Part shown: positions 11,801 through 22,174 of the stretch, piece after piece
Position numbering within the stretch: position 1 is the first letter of the stretch
How the letters are laid out: the number at the start of each line of letters is the position of its first letter
Assembly (NCBI GenBank): GCA_963995505.1
Contig: OZ023180.1
Span: 8,405,263-8,469,262, forward strand
Length of the DNA stretch: 64,000 nt
Direction of reading: 5' to 3'
Source of the DNA: Hypericum androsaemum
Taxonomy: Eukaryota; Streptophyta; Magnoliopsida; Malpighiales; Hypericaceae
Position numbers and translations under genes: made by a program
Notes under the pieces: generated by a model
Seen by the model: only the letters and a program-made list of their open reading frames with translations
What the model was told of the DNA's origin: nothing
Database searches by the model: none

Positions 11801-13675
11801 TTACCTAATTTCTCTAAGACTTTTGAAATAGAGTGTGATGCTTCTGGTGTAGGAATTGGAGCTGTCCTTATGCAAGAAGGAAGACCTATTGCATACTTTA
11901 GTGAGAAACTAAGTGGTGCAACCTTGAATTACCCGACCTATGACAAGGAGTTGTACGCACTAGTTCGAGCATTGGAGACATGGCAGCATTATTTGTGGCC
12001 CAAGGAGTTCGTGATTCACACTGATCATGAGTCACTCAAGCACTTAAAGGGGCAACACAAGCTGAACAAGAGGCATGCACGATGGGTGGAATTCATTGAG
12101 ACATTTCCTTATGTCATTCGCTACAAGCAAGGTAAGGAAAATGTAGTGGCTGATGCACTATCACGAAGGTACGCCTTGATCTCAACTCTTGATGCTAAAC
12201 TACTTGGCTTTGAACACATTAAGGAGATGTATGTTGATGATGTTGATTTTGGCGAGTTGTTTAGATCAACTGAAAGAAGTGCATTTGGTAAGTTCTTTCG
12301 TAATGAAGGTTACCTATTTCGTGAAAACAAACTTTGTGTGCCTAATTGTTCGATGCGAGAATTACTAATTCAGGAGGCACATGGAGGTGGCTTAATGGGG
12401 CATTTTGGAATTGCAAAGACCTTGGCAATGCTACAAGATCATTTCTTTTGGCCACACATGAAGAGAGACGTTGAGAGAGTTTGTGGTCGTTGCATCACTT
12501 GCAAGCAAGCCAAGTCAAAGGTAAAACCCCATGGTTTGTACACCCCACTACCTATACCTAGTGAGCCCTGGATTGATATCTCTATGGATTTTGTGTTAGG
12601 CCTACCTAGGACTAAGCGTGGAAGAGATTCAATTTTTGTGGTAGTGGATAGGTTTTCTAAGATGGCACATTTCATTCCATGTCATAAGACTGATGATGCT
12701 TCAAACATTGCTGATTTGTTCTTTAGAGAGGTTGTTAGGTTGCATGGCATGCCTAGGACAATTATCTCTGATAGAGATGCTAAGTTCCTAAGTTACTTTT
12801 GGAAGACCTTGTGGTGCAAGTTAGGTACTAAGTTGTTGTTTTCTACTACTTGTCATCCTCAAACTGATGGTCAAACTGAAGTAGTGAATAGGACTTTGTC
12901 TACACTTTTGAGAGCACTCATTAAGCATAACATTAAGACTTGGGAAGAATGTTTGCCTCATGTTGAGTTTGCTTATAATCGTTCTGTCCATTCTGCTACT
13001 CAATTCTCACCATTTGAGCTTGTTTATGGATTTAATCCTTTGACTCCATTGGATTTATCACCTCTACCTTCGAGTGAGCAAGTTAACTTAGATGGCAAGA
13101 AGAAAGCTGAATTTGTCAAGCAGTTACATGAGAAAGCAAGAATGAACATCGAGAAGCGCACGGAGCACTATGCAAGGCAAGCAAACAAAGGAAGGCACAA
13201 GGTTGTCTTTGAGCCGGGAGATTGGGTTTGGCTACATATGAGGAAGGAGCGTTTTCCTGTACAAAGACGTTCAAAGTTGCTACCACGGGGAGATGGTCCA
13301 TTCCAAGTGATCGAACGCATCAATGATAATGCCTACAAGCTAGACCTTCCGGGTGAGTATAATGTAAGTGCTTCGTTTAACGTGGCTGACTTGAGTCCGT
13401 TTGATGTAGGTGATGATTTGAGGACAAATCCTTTTCAAGAGGAGGGGACTGATGTGAGCAAGCCTAAGGACGCACCTACTATCAAGCTTGTAGACTCGCA
13501 GCAAGTTCAAGTTCCAATTGGGCCAATGACAAGAGCACGAGCTAGGAAGTTGCAATCTGATTTCAATGGACTAATGCAAGAAGTTTGGGCTCAAGTTGGT
13601 GCGTACAAGTGCAAGGACGTGCATGAGGCACATGCAAAGCCCATGCACGTGATAGAGGCTATTTTGGAAGCTTAA
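8888..13675 (+). CDS. G1 Gag-Pol polyprotein (Ty3/gypsy, CRM-like), intact
   Basis: Single 1,595-codon frame. The N-terminal region (1-60) is coiled-coil-like and the Gag core spans about 119-260. A CCHC zinc knuckle (CFKCQGRGH...C) lies near 331-344, and the aspartic protease IDGGS motif near 427-431. A Lys/Glu-rich charged linker precedes RT, whose YFDD box is at 835-838. RNase H has D984 in CDASG, then TDHES and VADALSR. Integrase has an HHCC zinc finger near 1165-1205, catalytic D1234, D1295 and E1331, and a GPF motif near 1470. No chromodomain is evident. The last ~74 residues, including [10 protein letters not shown], are encoded past the polypurine tract inside the 3' LTR. The ATG is supported by its conserved position after TTGCAG in G1 and G3. 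It provides capsid, maturation, cDNA synthesis and integration. All visible catalytic residues are present. Confidence 0.96.
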   Translation: MSHEGQTMGNIDLKLLVDALAGKLEQMVQAQMEPLQLRVDAVENSRDNPPTRGELQRRRRGVPIGESSGADSESEEGVGSTRSLRRARTSRPPREARPKRDDNIGSIKLKIPSFAGRSDPEAYLEWEKKIEFVFDCHNSSEEKKVKLAITEFTDYAITWWDQLVTSRRRNRERPIATWEDMKVVMRKRFVPSHYYRELYKKLQGMRQGSLSVEEYFKQMEMAMIRADIDEDREVTMARFLNGLNPEIQDKVELQHYVELEDMVHMATKIEKQLKKGEGRTKATSNSTWKPNYQKKFDKPQAAKVEHKSESSQANSQRKVEVTPARNRDIKCFKCQGRGHISSQCPNKQAMVIKESGEIETEEEDSEHESMPSLEDVSEEEYQAAERLTLVSRRALNVQVKEENDVAQRENIFHTRCYVKDKVCSVIIDGGSCANVASTTMVEKLGLLTGKHPKPYKLQWLNDSGEVRVMKQVLVAFRIGNYEDEVLCDVVPMQAGHLLLGRPWQFDRKVHHDGYTNKYSFILKKRVITLAPLSPSQVCEDQRQLQKESEEQRERDKKKKNERREEAEKKIRKTANGEEKIEKTKEAGKTEIKTAKERKNESWKKSYYVGTSDIKQACFTKKPMILLRYREALLNTNELEPHVPSTVVSLLQDYKDVFPDELPPGLPPIRGIEHQIDFVPGATIPNRPAYRSNPEETKELEKQVNELLEKGYVRESMSPCAVPVLLVPKKDKTWRMCVDCRAVNNITVKYRHPIPRLDDMLDELHGSCMFSKIDLKSGYHQIRMKEGDEWKTAFKTKYGLYEWMVMPFGLSNAPSTFMRLMNHVLRPFIGKFVVVYFDDILIYSKNVGDHLEHLKSVLDALREEQLFANLKKCTFCTDKLVFLGFVVGANGIQVDEEKIRAIREWPSPTSVANVRSFHGLASFYRRFVKDFSSIAAPITEVIKKNVGFTWGEAQEKAFQLLKGKLTNAPLLALPNFSKTFEIECDASGVGIGAVLMQEGRPIAYFSEKLSGATLNYPTYDKELYALVRALETWQHYLWPKEFVIHTDHESLKHLKGQHKLNKRHARWVEFIETFPYVIRYKQGKENVVADALSRRYALISTLDAKLLGFEHIKEMYVDDVDFGELFRSTERSAFGKFFRNEGYLFRENKLCVPNCSMRELLIQEAHGGGLMGHFGIAKTLAMLQDHFFWPHMKRDVERVCGRCITCKQAKSKVKPHGLYTPLPIPSEPWIDISMDFVLGLPRTKRGRDSIFVVVDRFSKMAHFIPCHKTDDASNIADLFFREVVRLHGMPRTIISDRDAKFLSYFWKTLWCKLGTKLLFSTTCHPQTDGQTEVVNRTLSTLLRALIKHNIKTWEECLPHVEFAYNRSVHSATQFSPFELVYGFNPLTPLDLSPLPSSEQVNLDGKKKAEFVKQLHEKARMNIEKRTEHYARQANKGRHKVVFEPGDWVWLHMRKERFPVQRRSKLLPRGDGPFQVIERINDNAYKLDLPGEYNVSASFNVADLSPFDVGDDLRTNPFQEEGTDVSKPKDAPTIKLVDSQQVQVPIGPMTRARARKLQSDFNGLMQEVWAQVGAYKCKDVHEAHAKPMHVIEAILEA
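13437..13449 (+). other. Polypurine tract of G1-a, inside the coding frame
   Basis: AAGAGGAGGGGAC immediately precedes the 3' LTR and should prime plus-strand synthesis. It lies within the open reading frame (residues about 1517-1521), so it is both a priming signal and coding sequence. Confidence 0.8.
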
Positions 13676-14252
13676 TATGCACACCAACTTCTGGATGCAT
13701 GCGCACATGGAGAATCAGCAAGAATCAACCTATTTAGGCCATGCATCTTCTTGTTAGGACGTGCAATTAATTGTTATTCTATTAGATATTATTTGTTTAG
13801 ATTATTTCCTATTTTAGTTGAATAATTCGGCCAGAATCTCCTTAGAATAGGAAAGAGAGTTTTGGCCAGCCTTTGAACTCCTTTTTAAGGAGTTAGCTTG
13901 TTTAGGAATATTTTGGTACTTTGGGAGCCTATATAAAGAGGACTCCTAGCAATAAAACGGACACACAATTCGGAAATACTTAGCATTGGCTAGTTGAGAG
14001 TTTGATACTCGTTTGTTCTTGCTTAGGCTGGTGAGTCGTCTTGGCTGGAATTTATCTTTCACTTATCAAGCGGACCATCCATCCTCGCTTGTGGCGTGAT
14101 TCGACCTTAGGTCAAGGTTCAGAAGTTCTTGTTGCGGGTTAAGGTTCAATTTCGTGCCTTAGTTCGAGTGAGTTCTTGTGAGTTGTGATCTGATCCATTC
14201 TAAAGTAACAAACGGTCCGAGTTGTGAATCTTTTCCGCGGAGATTCATATCA
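13450..14252 (+). repeat. 3' LTR of G1-a (803 bp)
   Basis: I see no difference from the 5' LTR. Its first 226 bp encode the end of the polyprotein, with TAA at 13673-13675. It is followed by the TSD TCATC and the resumed antisense RT sequence of G3-b. Confidence 0.97.
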
Positions 14253-14431
14253 TCATCTCCTTCTTTCATTCTAATTTGATGATAACCACCCTTCAAGTCA
14301 ATTTTAGAAAACATGCTCGATCCATGCAGCTCATCTAACATGTAATCTAAACGAGGAATAGGGTGATGATATTTACCATTATGTTATTGAGTGCTCGACA
14401 ATCAACACACATCCTCCATGATCCATCCTTC
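14253..14431 (-). pseudogene. G3-b RT fragment between G1-a and G4-a
   Basis: Short antisense piece encoding the RT region around [20 protein letters not shown] and HQIRMKEGD, continuous with 7449 on one side (after the TCATC duplication) and 19852 on the other. It ends at the CCTTC duplication of G4-a. Confidence 0.85.
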
Positions 14432-14873
14432 TGACGTAGGACGTCCTAGTTTCTCATCAATCCTCATCAAAGCTGTCTGAACTAGTGTTAATTACTTGTG
14501 TTTAATTTGCGAATGTAATAAGGCAAGCGAAAGCCATTATTAGGCTGTTAAAGTTGATGGAACGGCTGGCTGAAAGGTGAGAAGGTGCGTGGTTAATATT
14601 GCCTTAATGTCGCCTGAAATCATGCCCCTATTTGTACTCGCTTGGAAGGAAATAAACGCAGAGAATTTGAATCCGACAAAAACTAATCGTGTTTTCCTAT
14701 TTTGCATGGATTTGCAAATGTATTGAAAGATTGGCCCTCTTATTGGCTGTTTCCTTCGGAAAACACACCTTTGCTTGATTCGGGAGGATCAAAGCCAAGG
14801 GGTTAAGCTGTTCGTTGCACGATTGGTCGTTCAATCCAACTCGTTCATCACTTCCTTTCGTTGTGCTACGTCA
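14432..14873 (+). repeat. 5' LTR of G4-a (442 bp)
   Basis: TGACGTAGG...CTACGTCA, followed two bases later by the tRNA-Met primer site. Unrelated in sequence to the ~800-bp LTRs of G1-G3. Confidence 0.94.
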
Positions 14874-15046
14874 AGTGGTATCAGAGCCTGAATACGATCA
14901 GGTCAATTCCCATATTGATCAAGAGTGAACGCTATCACCTAGTGAGTGTGAGAGAGCCCTATCTACGAGCCGATCCACAAGACTTTGTGATCTCCTGATC
15001 CAAGTCTCATTTTTACCCACCTAACACCACCAAAAGCCGATGCACT

Positions 15047-16273
15047 ATGGCCGATCCTAATGACACTCCAAGACCCGACATGAATCAAAGGTTTGCCAAC
15101 ATTGAGGCATCGATCCAAGCCATCCTCACTCAGCTCAACAATCTTGTCGTGCAACCGCCACCCGTAGGGCAACCCCCTCCAGCTGAGGTGCGTAATGATC
15201 AAAGAGAGGAAGAGGAGGATGAAGATTCGGATGCTACCCTCTATGTGAGAAGGGGAGGACGTGGCATGAGAGGCCGCAGACGTGTAGATGGAGGACGTGG
15301 TGAGGGAGGCCGAGGTGCACGGAGGGAAGTCTATAGAGGGGAAGATCGTGGAAATGATTATGCAAGAAGAGTGGATCGACCTTTCAAGATGAACATAGAA
15401 AAATTCTATGGAGATGTGGATGTAGAGGGATTTCTCAACTGGTTGGACTCGGTGGAAAAATATTTCGATTGCATGGAACTCACGGAAGAACAGAAGGTGA
15501 GCTACGTAGCCTTCAAGCTTGAGTCCGGAGCTGCCGTGTGGTGGAGGAAGGAACAAGAGTCTCGTAGGAGGAGAGGAGATCGACCAATTCGTGATTGGCC
15601 AACTTTGGAGCAAGCCCTACGTGAGAGATTTCTTCCTGTGGATTATCAGCAAACCTTGTATTCGCAATTCTTGACTTGCACTCAAGGTAATCGATCCATA
15701 GACGAGTATACGTCTGAATTTATGAGGTTAGCATCTCGTAATGACGTGGAGGAGAATGAGGACCAGATGATAGCCCGTTTTGTTGAGGGCCTTCATTATG
15801 AAATCAAGAGTAGGATGGAGTTTGATACGTTCTTGTTTTTCAACGATGCCTGTGCAAAGGCGAGAAAAATAGGGGCTGCCTTGAAGAGAAAGAAAGCACC
15901 CTCTATCCGTTTTTCAGGACCTGGTCAGACTTCCACCTATTCAAGGGGAGGTGTGGAAAGGAGCACACCCCAAGCTTCCGAGCCTAAACCCCCTCCAAGC
16001 AAGCCTGCCCCTGTGATTGCACAAAGAAAGGGAAAAGAGGTCGCCACAACCTCATCAATCCGATGTTTCAAATGCAATGAAATGGGCCACAAGTCTAGTG
16101 ACTGCCCTAAACGCAAGTTTACACAACTTTGCGAGAAGGAAGATTCGGATGAGGAGGAGGAAGGGGCGTATTTGTGTGCACCCATGGACGAGGGTGATGA
16201 AGAGGGGGAGACCTCTGAAGGAGAAGAGTATTGCGGGGTCATACAGAAGGTAGCATTGACCGCAACCAAGTGA
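15047..16273 (+). CDS. G4-a Gag protein
   Basis: 408 residues. After an N-terminal region comes an acidic then Arg/Gly-rich stretch (RGGRGMRGRRR near residues 65-105). The Gag core around FLNWLDSVEKYFDCMEL and YTSEFMRLASRNDVEENEDQ follows, then a CCHC knuckle CFKCNEMGHKSSDC near 343-356 and an acidic C-terminus. It should form the virus-like particle and bind RNA. It ends at TGA (16271-16273), after which protease continues in the same frame. The stop may be a mutated CGA or a readthrough site. Confidence 0.87.
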   Translation: MADPNDTPRPDMNQRFANIEASIQAILTQLNNLVVQPPPVGQPPPAEVRNDQREEEEDEDSDATLYVRRGGRGMRGRRRVDGGRGEGGRGARREVYRGEDRGNDYARRVDRPFKMNIEKFYGDVDVEGFLNWLDSVEKYFDCMELTEEQKVSYVAFKLESGAAVWWRKEQESRRRRGDRPIRDWPTLEQALRERFLPVDYQQTLYSQFLTCTQGNRSIDEYTSEFMRLASRNDVEENEDQMIARFVEGLHYEIKSRMEFDTFLFFNDACAKARKIGAALKRKKAPSIRFSGPGQTSTYSRGGVERSTPQASEPKPPPSKPAPVIAQRKGKEVATTSSIRCFKCNEMGHKSSDCPKRKFTQLCEKEDSDEEEEGAYLCAPMDEGDEEGETSEGEEYCGVIQKVALTATK

Positions 16274-19200
16274 GATGACTCCCAACGCAATAACTTGTTT
16301 CGCACGAGTTGTCATGTTGGGAAAGTTGTGTGCGAAGTGATAATTGATGGAGGCAGCCAGGAGAACTTTGTGAGTAGCAAGACAGTGGAGAAGCTTGGCT
16401 TGAAAACCTCGCCTCACCCTACTCCATACTCCATTGGATGGGTTAGATCCGGGGGTGGAATCAAGGTTAATTCAAGGTGCACCATTCCTATCACAATTGG
16501 CAAGTATTCGGACTTAGTCGAATGTGATGTCCTTGAAATGGATGCGTGCAACATCCTTCTTGGACGACCGTGGGAATTTGACAACAAGGTTGTGCACCGC
16601 GGAGAGGAGAACACGTACGAGTTAAAGAAAGGAGGCGAGAAGTTCACGTTATTGCCGAAGAAGCCAAAGTACGTGAAGAGTGCCAAGCAACTTGTTTCGA
16701 TGGTGACCTCCTCTCGTGTTCTCACGAGTTGTTTCCAAGAGGCGGGTTTCCTCCATATGCTCGTGATGACAAGTTCACAAGAACCAGGAGAGAAAGACAG
16801 CGAGCTGATTCCGGACGTGGTCTTGAAGTTATTTAATGAATTCCCTGAGCTGCTCGATGAGGAGTTGCAAAAAGGGGTGCCTCCCTTGCGAGATATCCAA
16901 CATCGGATTGATCTCATCCCTGGTGCAACACTTCCGAACCTTCCTCATTATAGAATGAGTCCGAAGGAGAACCAGATCTTGAGGGAACAAGTTCAAGAGC
17001 TTCTTGACAAAGGACAAGTGCAAGAAAGCTTGAGTCCTTGTGGAGTGCCTGCATTGCTTGTGCCAAAGAAAGATGGTACGTGGAGAATGTGCGTAGATAG
17101 TCGCGCCATCAACAAGATCACAATTGGATATCGTTTTCCAATCCCGCGCCTTGATGACATGCTGGACAACATAAGTGGTGCATCCATTTTCTCCAAGATT
17201 GATTTAAGAAGTGGATACCATCAAATCAGAATTCGTCCCGGAGATGAATGGAAGACCGCCTTCAAGACACGTGATGGACTCTATGAGTGGCTTGTAATGC
17301 CATTCGGATTGACAAACGCGCCCAGTACCTTCATGCATCTTATGCATTAAGTCTTTAAACCCTTCCTTGACAAGTCAGTGGTGGTGTATTTTGATGACAT
17401 TCTGGTTTACAGTCAATCCGAGGATGAACATCTTAAGCATTTGAAGGAGGTGTTCACGGCTCTGAGAGACAATCAACTCTTTGTTAACCTGAAGAAATGT
17501 AGCTTTTGGAAGGACAAGCTACTTTTCTTAGGGTTTGTGGTTGGAAAGGAGGGACTTCACGTGGATGAAGCCAAGATTGATGCTATTAGATCGTGGCCTG
17601 CCCCTCAGAATGTGAGTCAAACGAGGAGCTTCCTTGGTTTGGCAAGCTTCTATAGAAGATTTATTCGGGACTTCAGCTTGCTTGCAGCTCCTTTGACTTC
17701 CTTGCTCAAGAAACAAACCCCTTTCGTGTGGAGCACCGAAGCCGAGCAAGCTTTCCAAGTTCTTAAAAACAAGCTGAGTAGTGCACCCGTGCTAGCCCTC
17801 CCTGATTTCGCCAAATTGTTCGAAGTGGAGGTGGATGCATCCGGACTTGGAATTGGAGCCGTGCTTTCTCAAGAGAAGAAGCCCGTTGCATACTTCAGTG
17901 AGAAGCTCAGTGAGGCAAGGCTGAAGTGGACCACGTACGAGAAAGAGTTTTATGCGGTCTTTCGGGCACTCAAGACATGGGAACATTACTTGGTTGGTAA
18001 GGAGTTTGTATTATTCACTGATCATAAGGCATTGAAATTTTTGCATGATCAATCTAAGCTGAGTAATCCCATGCATGCACGTTGGTGTACTTATTTGCAA
18101 AAATTCCCTTTCAAGATTTCACATAAGAGTGGAGCTCAGAACGTGGTAGCCGATGCATGGAGTAGGAGGATAGCCTTACTTACTGAGTTGCGTGGAGTTA
18201 TAACTTCTTTTGATTGCCTACGCGAATTGTATGATGGTGATGAAGACCTTGGTGAAATCTGGCTTAAATGCAAGAATGGAAAGGGTGTGGATGATTATTT
18301 CTTGCAGGATGGATTTTTGATGAAGGGAAACCAGTTGTGTATCCCAAAGACCTCCTTGCGAGATCAACTCATGTGGGAGATGCATGGAGGTGGCCTCTCG
18401 GCACATTTTGGACGTGACAAGACTCTTGCTGCCTTGCAAGAAAGATTTTATTGGCCACGGATGGGTAGAGAAGTGGCAAAGTTTGTCAAGCATTGCCGTG
18501 TGTGTCAAGAAACCAAGGGCACGGTCAATAACACAGGGCTGTACACTCCGTTGCCAGTCCCGAATGCAATATGGGAGGATTTGAGTATGGACTTTGTTTT
18601 GGGCTTACCCCGCACTCCAAGAGGAGCGGATTCTATTTTTGTCATTGTGGACAGGTTGTCAAAGATGGCACACTTCGTGCCTTGCAAGAAAACCAATGAT
18701 GCATCCGCGGTGGCAAGATACTTCTTTAAGGAGGTGGTGCGCTTGCATGGAGTGCCGAAAACCATTGTCTCAGATCGTGACACCAAGTTCCTTGCTAGTT
18801 TTTGGAGGACCTTGTGGAGGATGTTCGATGCAACCCTCCAATTCAGCACAACCGCGCACCCTCAGACCGATGGCCAGACCGAAGCTACAAACCGCACACT
18901 TGGCAACCTCTTGCGGAGTTTATGTCATGAACGGCAAAGGCAGTGGGATCTTGCACTTCCTATTGCTGAGTTCGCTTACAATGGGGCTGTCCATAGATCT
19001 ACTGGCCAGTCTCCATTCTCTTTGGTTTACACGAAGGTGCCTAATGCGGAACATGTCCAAAGTGTGCTTGACGCGGTCAAGAAGAGGCTGGAAGCAACGT
19101 ACTCCAAGGAGAAGGCGCGAGTAGATGAGCATAGGCGTGCACAATTGTTCTTGCCGGGAGACAAGGTTATGGTGCATTTTCGCAAGGAACGCATGCCCGC

Positions 19201-19387
19201 GCACTTAGGAGGCAAGTTGCAAGCCCGGAAGTTTGGCCCTTACAAGGTGTTGAGGCGAGTCAATGACAATGCCTACGTGATTGATCTACCGGAAGACTTG
19301 GGAGTGTCGAAGACGTTCAACGTTGCGGATTTAACTCCGTACCATGATCCGCTTCCTCTGCCGTCCAGGTTGGCTGCTCGGACCTAG
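16274..19387 (+). pseudogene. G4-a Pol (protease-RT-RNase H-integrase) with one internal stop
   Basis: Same frame as gag. The protease motif IDGGS lies near 16345. RT is open until TAA at 17348-17350, where the related copy G4-b has CAA (Gln). The frame then resumes at 17378 with YFDD, CDASG-like VDASG, TDHKA, HHCC and HPQTDGQTE integrase motifs, ending near the GPY/F-like GPYKVLRRVNDNAY region. Compared with G4-b, a stretch of ~22 residues in the integrase C-terminal part is missing in frame. The internal stop falls just before the RT catalytic box, so the product would be non-functional unless the stop is suppressed. Confidence 0.88.
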
Positions 19388-19409
19388 CATGCTCTTAAGG
19401 AGGGGAGGA

Positions 19410-19851
19410 TGACGTAGGACGTCCTAGTTTCTCATCAATCCTCATCAAAGCTGTCTGAACTAGTGTTAATTACTTGTGTTTAATTTGCGAATGTAATAAG
19501 GCAAGCGAAAGCCATTATTAGGTGGTTAAAGTTGATGGAACGGCTGGCTGAAAGGTGAGAAGGTGCGTGGTTAATATTGCCTTAATGCCGCCTGAAATCA
19601 CGCCCCTATTTGTACTCGGTTGGAAGGAAATAAACGCAGAGAATTTGAATCCGACAAAAACTAATCGTGTTTTCCTATTTTGCATGGATTTGCAAATGTA
19701 TTGAAAGATTGGCCCTCTTATTGGCTGTTTCCTTCGGAAAACACACCTTTGCTTGATTCGGGAGGATCAAAGCCAAGGGGTTAAGCTGTTCGTTGCACGA
19801 TTGGTCGTTCAATCCAACTCGTTCATCACTTCCTTTCGTTGTGCTACGTCA
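19410..19851 (+). repeat. 3' LTR of G4-a (442 bp)
   Basis: Matches the 5' LTR with about five substitutions, indicating an older insertion than the G1 copies. Followed by CCTTC and G3-b sequence. Confidence 0.94.
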
Positions 19852-20292
19852 CCTTCTTAGGCACGAGTAGGACTGGCACGGCACAAGGACTCATGCTCTC
19901 TCTCACGTACCCTTTCTCCAATAGCTCGTTGACTTGTCGCTCAAGTTCCTTTGTTTCCTCCGGATTGCTCCTATATGCGGGACGATTAGGTATGGCAGCT
20001 CCCGGAATCAAGTTAATTTGGTGCTCAATCCCTCCTGATGGTAGCTCGTTGGGGAAAACAACCTCGTAGTCCTGCAAAAGGGAAACAACCATACTAGGCA
20101 AGTGGGGTTCAAGTTCGTTAGTGTTTAAAAATGCCTCCTTGTACATAAGTACGATCATTGGCTTTTTGTCAAAACATGCTTGCTTGATATCACTAGCTCC
20201 CATATAAAAACTCCTTTTCCACCCCTCGGTTTTTCACTCATTGGCCGTTTTAACTTCTATTTTTCTGACTTCTTTTGCTCTCTCAAGCTCTT
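19852..20292 (-). pseudogene. G3-b fragment: protease-RT linker and start of RT
   Basis: Antisense piece with [20 protein letters not shown] and [15 protein letters not shown]. It carries a stop near 20204-20206 and a short deletion relative to G1 in the [10 protein letters not shown] region. It ends at the CTCTT duplication (20288-20292) that flanks G2-b; its continuation is at 41506. Confidence 0.86.
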
Positions 20293-21083
20293 TGATATGA
20301 ACCTCGGCAGGAGATTCACAACGGACCGTGCTACTTTGGATGGAAGAGACCGCAACCCCCGAACTCGAGCCTTGCAAGAACCTTGGTCTAGAAGATCTGA
20401 CCCCCAAGCAATGGAAATTCGAGAACCTATGGTCCAAGTCGAACGACGCCACAAACGATGATGGGTGAATCGTTTGATAAGTGAAAAGTTTCGCTCAAGC
20501 TAAGCAATCCAGCAATTAGCAAGAACACGCAAGGAGTATCTAACTCACAAAATTATCAATCTCAAAAGTTGTGTCCGTTTTATTGCTAGGAGACCTCCTT
20601 ATATAGGCTCCAAAGTACCAAGGTATTCCTAAACAAGCTAACTCCTTAAAAGGAGCTCAAAGGCTGGCCAAAACTCTCTTTCCTAATCTAAGGATATTCT
20701 GGCCGAATTATTCAACTAAAATAGGAAATAATCTAAGCAAATAATATCTAATAGAATAACTAATAGTTGCACGTCCTAACAAGTAGATGCACGGCCTAAA
20801 TAGGTTGATTCTTTCTGATTCTCCATGTGCGCATGCATCCAGAAGTTTGCGTGCATATCAAGCTTCCAAAATAGCCTCTATCACGTGCATGGGCTTAGCG
20901 TGGGCCTCATGCACGTCCTTGCACTTGTACGCACCATCTTGAGCCCAGACTTCTTTCATTAATCCATTAAATTCTACCTGAAACTTTTTGGGTCTTGCTC
21001 GTGTCACCGGTCCAATTGGTACGTGCACTTGCCGTGAGTCTTGTGGCTTGAATGTAGGTGTGTTCGTAGGTGTGCTCACATCA
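20293..21083 (-). repeat. 3' LTR of G2-b (791 bp)
   Basis: Plus-strand view starts TGATATGAACCTCGGC and ends GCTCACATCA, next to a polypurine tract (minus strand) at 21084-21096. It matches the LTR of G2-a and the partial 5' LTR at 40841-41505, with scattered substitutions and a small indel. It contains the polyprotein tail up to the stop at 20860-20858. Confidence 0.92.
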
Positions 21084-21371
21084 TTCCGCTCCTCTTGAAA
21101 AGGATTTGTCCTCAAATCTTCACCTACATCAAACGGACTCAAATCAGTAACATTGAAAGAAGCACTAACATTATACTCACATGGCAGGTCAAGCTTGTAG
21201 GCATTGTCATTGATGCGTTCAAGCACTTGAAATGGACCATCTCCCCGTGGTAGCAACTTTGAACGCCGTTGCGCGGGAAAGCGTTCCTTTCTCATGTGCA
21301 ACCAGACCCAATCTCCAGGCTCAAAGACAACCTTATGCCGTCCTTTGTTTGCTTGTCTCGCGTAGTGCTCC
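20858..21371 (-). pseudogene. G2-b integrase C-terminus and LTR-encoded tail
   Basis: Antisense frame [20 protein letters not shown] through [14 protein letters not shown] to GPVTRARPKK, ending inside the 3' LTR. It is continuous with 28180 across G1-b: the codons for EKRTE are on the other side, and GCTCC is duplicated. The frame is open but separated from the rest of pol. Confidence 0.88.
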
Positions 21372-22174
21372 TGATATGAATCTCCGCGGAAAAGATTCAC
21401 AACTCGGACCGTTTGTTACTTTAGAATGGATCAGATCACAACTCACAAGAACTCACTCGAACTAAGGCACGAAATTGAACCTTAACCCGCAACAAGAACT
21501 TCTGAACCTTGACCTAAGGTCGAATCACGCCACAAGCGAGGATGGATGGTCCGCTTGATAAGTGAAAGATAAATTCCAGCCAAGACGACTCACCAGCCTA
21601 AGCAAGAACAAACGAGTATCAAACTCTCAACTAGCCAATGCTAAGTATTTCCGAATTGTGTGTCCGTTTTATTGCTAGGAGTCCTCTTTATATAGGCTCC
21701 CAAAGTACCAAAATATTCCTAAACAAGCTAACTCCTTAAAAAGGAGTTCAAAGGCTGGCCAAAACTCTCTTTCCTATTCTAAGGAGATTCTGGCCGAATT
21801 ATTCAACTAAAATAGGAAATAATCTAAACAAATAATATCTAATAGAATAACAATTAATTGCACGTCCTAACAAGAAGATGCATGGCCTAAATAGGTTGAT
21901 TCTTGCTGATTCTCCATGTGCGCATGCATCCAGAAGTTGGTGTGCATATTAAGCTTCCAAAATAGCCTCTATCACGTGCATGGGCTTTGCATGTGCCTCA
22001 TGCACGTCCTTGCACTTGTACGCACCAACTTGAGCCCAAACTTCTTGCATTAGTCCATTGAAATCAGATTGCAACTTCCTAGCTCGTGCTCTTGTCATTG
22101 GCCCAATTGGAACTTGAACTTGCTGCGAGTCTACAAGCTTGATAGTAGGTGCGTCCTTAGGCTTGCTCACATCA
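21372..22174 (-). repeat. 3' LTR of G1-b (803 bp)
   Basis: Plus-strand view TGATATGAATCTCC...GCTCACATCA. It encodes the polyprotein tail (stop at 21951-21949). The polypurine tract is adjacent, at 22175-22187 on the minus strand. Confidence 0.97.

Larger units (their letters stand above)
7450..14252 (+). mobile_element. G1-a: complete young Ty3/gypsy (CRM-like) retrotransposon, 6,803 bp
   Basis: Two LTRs of 803 bp (7450-8252 and 13450-14252) begin TGATGTGAGC and end AGATTCATATCA. I see no difference between them. The TSD TCATC is present at 7445-7449 and 14253-14257. Between the LTRs lie the primer site, a ~635-nt leader, an uninterrupted gag-pol frame and a polypurine tract. It inserted into the RT region of G3-b in the opposite orientation. 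Identical LTRs imply very recent insertion. The element carries everything needed for autonomous transposition. Confidence 0.97.
14432..19851 (+). mobile_element. G4-a: full-length Ty3/gypsy element of a second lineage, 5,420 bp
   Basis: LTRs of 442 bp (14432-14873 and 19410-19851) begin TGACGTAGG and end CTACGTCA. They differ at about five positions. The TSD CCTTC is at 14427-14431 and 19852-19856. The primer site TGGTATCAGAGCC is at 14876-14888 and a polypurine tract (AAGGAGGGGAGGA) at 19397-19409. Gag and pol sit in one frame broken by two stops. Unlike G1-G3, coding ends before the 3' LTR. It inserted into the RT region of G3-b. Confidence 0.95.

Noticed and set aside
8977..13555. Many 60-137 codon minus-strand ORFs inside the G1-a gag-pol (and the mirror set in G1-b, c and d)
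   Set aside because: Shadows of a well-supported polyprotein, repeated at identical offsets in each copy.
14876..14890. tRNA-like sequence next to LTRs
   Set aside because: Only the 12-15 bases complementary to the initiator tRNA-Met 3' end are present; these are primer binding sites, not tRNA genes.
15937..16917. Minus-strand ORFs opposite the G4-a gag and protease (122, 120 and 167 codons)
   Set aside because: Antisense shadows without homology; the sense strand has clear Gag and protease motifs.
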